A DNA stretch of 64,000 nucleotides. It comes from Thereva unica. Lineage: Eukaryota > Arthropoda > Insecta > Diptera > Therevidae. The notes below the pieces were generated by a model. The model had not been told where the DNA came from and ran no database searches. It was given only the letters and a program-made list of their open reading frames with translations. Positions 63,081 to 64,000 of the stretch are shown one piece after another (position 1 is the stretch's first letter; every line of letters begins with the position of its first letter). Made by a program: the position numbers and the translations under genes. The DNA is taken from assembly GCA_949987705.1 (NCBI GenBank), contig OX465281.1:80318543-80382542 (forward strand), written 5' to 3'.

Positions 63081-64000
63081 AAGAATATACAACAAATCTT
63101 AAATCAGCAAACCCTTACTCCAACATTGAATAACTCTGACAGTTTTAAGTTGATTTTGACAATTGAGCAAGATTTATTTAGGAAATTCTCTACCATTAAT
63201 TTCAAGAGAGTTTCGTTATAGCAGCTACTTCGGCGCATTTGAGTTCGTCAGCATCCAACGACAGCGTGCGTCGTTGAGGATTTCTCGAACTTTGAAAAAA
63301 AACTGGGCTCTCTGTTTCCCAAATACGACAGTTTTGTTTATTGACTTCACCAGAGAGTGTAAAATGACCTTCGTCAATCAATGACTGTATTTTGTATGGG
63401 AAGAGATGAAAATCTTTCGTCATAATACTCCTTAGAGTTGTTCCACCCATGTTTAACGCCTGCGGTCAGCGGCGATACGACATATTTGGGTTATCGGCAA
63501 CACTCTCTCTTATCACTTAGACTTCATTGCATCGTCGCGGACGCGATCGAATGGGACGCTGGTAGGTCAAACAGTCCCGTACTCAAAGAAATTCCTTTCC
63601 AAACTACGAATTGTGTTGTATAAAGGCGCCGTTTTCTTCCATGTTTTTTACGGTAGGTCTCACAATTTTCACAATTGAACGATTGGTTGCAATGTAAAGT
63701 GCTACAATTTCAGCTTCAGCTACAATTTCAGAGTAATATTTAAACTAGTTGGGATGTGGGTTTGATCCCTTCGGTCCACACGATTAACTTCCCAGTATGA
63801 TGAACGAAGATGGAATAAACTGACTTCTTACAAAATAGTTATACGTTTAGCACTAGTGGAAAATTGGCTAGTATCAGAACTGATGACAAAGCAATCCAGA
63901 GAAGCTAGTTCAAATAACTATAATAGTAGTAAATCCACAAGATTTTTCTAGAGAATTTGTTTTTCCTGAACGTTAGCAAACAAACATGCCCTCCGTATTT
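63081..64000. other. No gene seen
   Basis: Mixed-composition DNA without recognisable coding, apart from the short dispersed repeat copy 2 at 63744-63801 (GTTGGGATGTGGGTTTGATC...CTTCCCAGTATGATG). Confidence 0.5.

Overview
This window is almost entirely transposable-element sequence from an insect genome, most likely a higher dipteran. The reasons are an errantivirus of the 17.6/297 type with an env gene, an mdg3/blastopia-like Ty3/gypsy element, two BEL/Pao elements (one with env), a Harbinger unit with 49-55 nt introns, RTE and Jockey/CR1-type LINE fragments, hAT MITEs and high AT content. I see no convincing host gene and no rRNA or tRNA gene. The taxon is inferred from element types and intron style only.

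Layout. (a) 1-36558 is a nest at least four levels deep. A decayed gypsy element X (2105-2903 and 36087-36558) was split by a 3'-terminal gypsy copy (1-2104, start outside the window) and by an antisense BEL element A (2904-36086). BEL A was then broken by a satellite/foldback insertion in one LTR (3097-6513), a near-intact errantivirus in the same LTR (6635-13178), an intact mdg3-like element (18999-25295) and a second BEL element B (26039-35042). I read target-site duplications at the junctions: CAAA, CGTG, GTAT and CACTT. (b) 36559-39611 is an antisense relic of the mdg3-like family, interrupted by a hAT MITE with an 8-bp TSD and by a truncated LINE. (c) 39612-40358 is a 146-bp minisatellite. 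(d) 40360-45878 is a decayed antisense gypsy element, interrupted by a 1.64-kb TG...CA insertion carrying an array of hairpins. (e) 46262-53308 has inverted ends and inverted minisatellite arms and holds LTR, inverted-repeat and RTE fragments. (f) About 53.5-61.9 kb looks like one Harbinger transposon: a MADF-type partner gene on + and a HARBI1-like transposase on -, broken by minisatellite, a long-palindrome MITE and a TA-flanked element that itself holds a solo LTR. (g) 61.9-64.0 kb has an RTE relic and no recognisable gene.

Function. The most complete units are the errantivirus (gag, pol through a canonical -1 slippery heptamer, env behind a splice acceptor, LTRs differing at one noticed base) and the mdg3-like element (two long ORFs, apparently identical 499-bp LTRs). 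BEL B has nearly everything but carries an internal frameshifting deletion at the RT/RNase H junction.

Most worth following up: a chain of antisense mini-introns conserved in both BEL B LTRs; an unrecognised basic accessory ORF between BEL B pol and its LTR; covarying hairpins in the 1.64-kb insertion; a perfect heat-shock element ahead of TATA and Inr in the mdg3-like LTR; and a 78-bp inverted templated copy inside a BEL B LTR.
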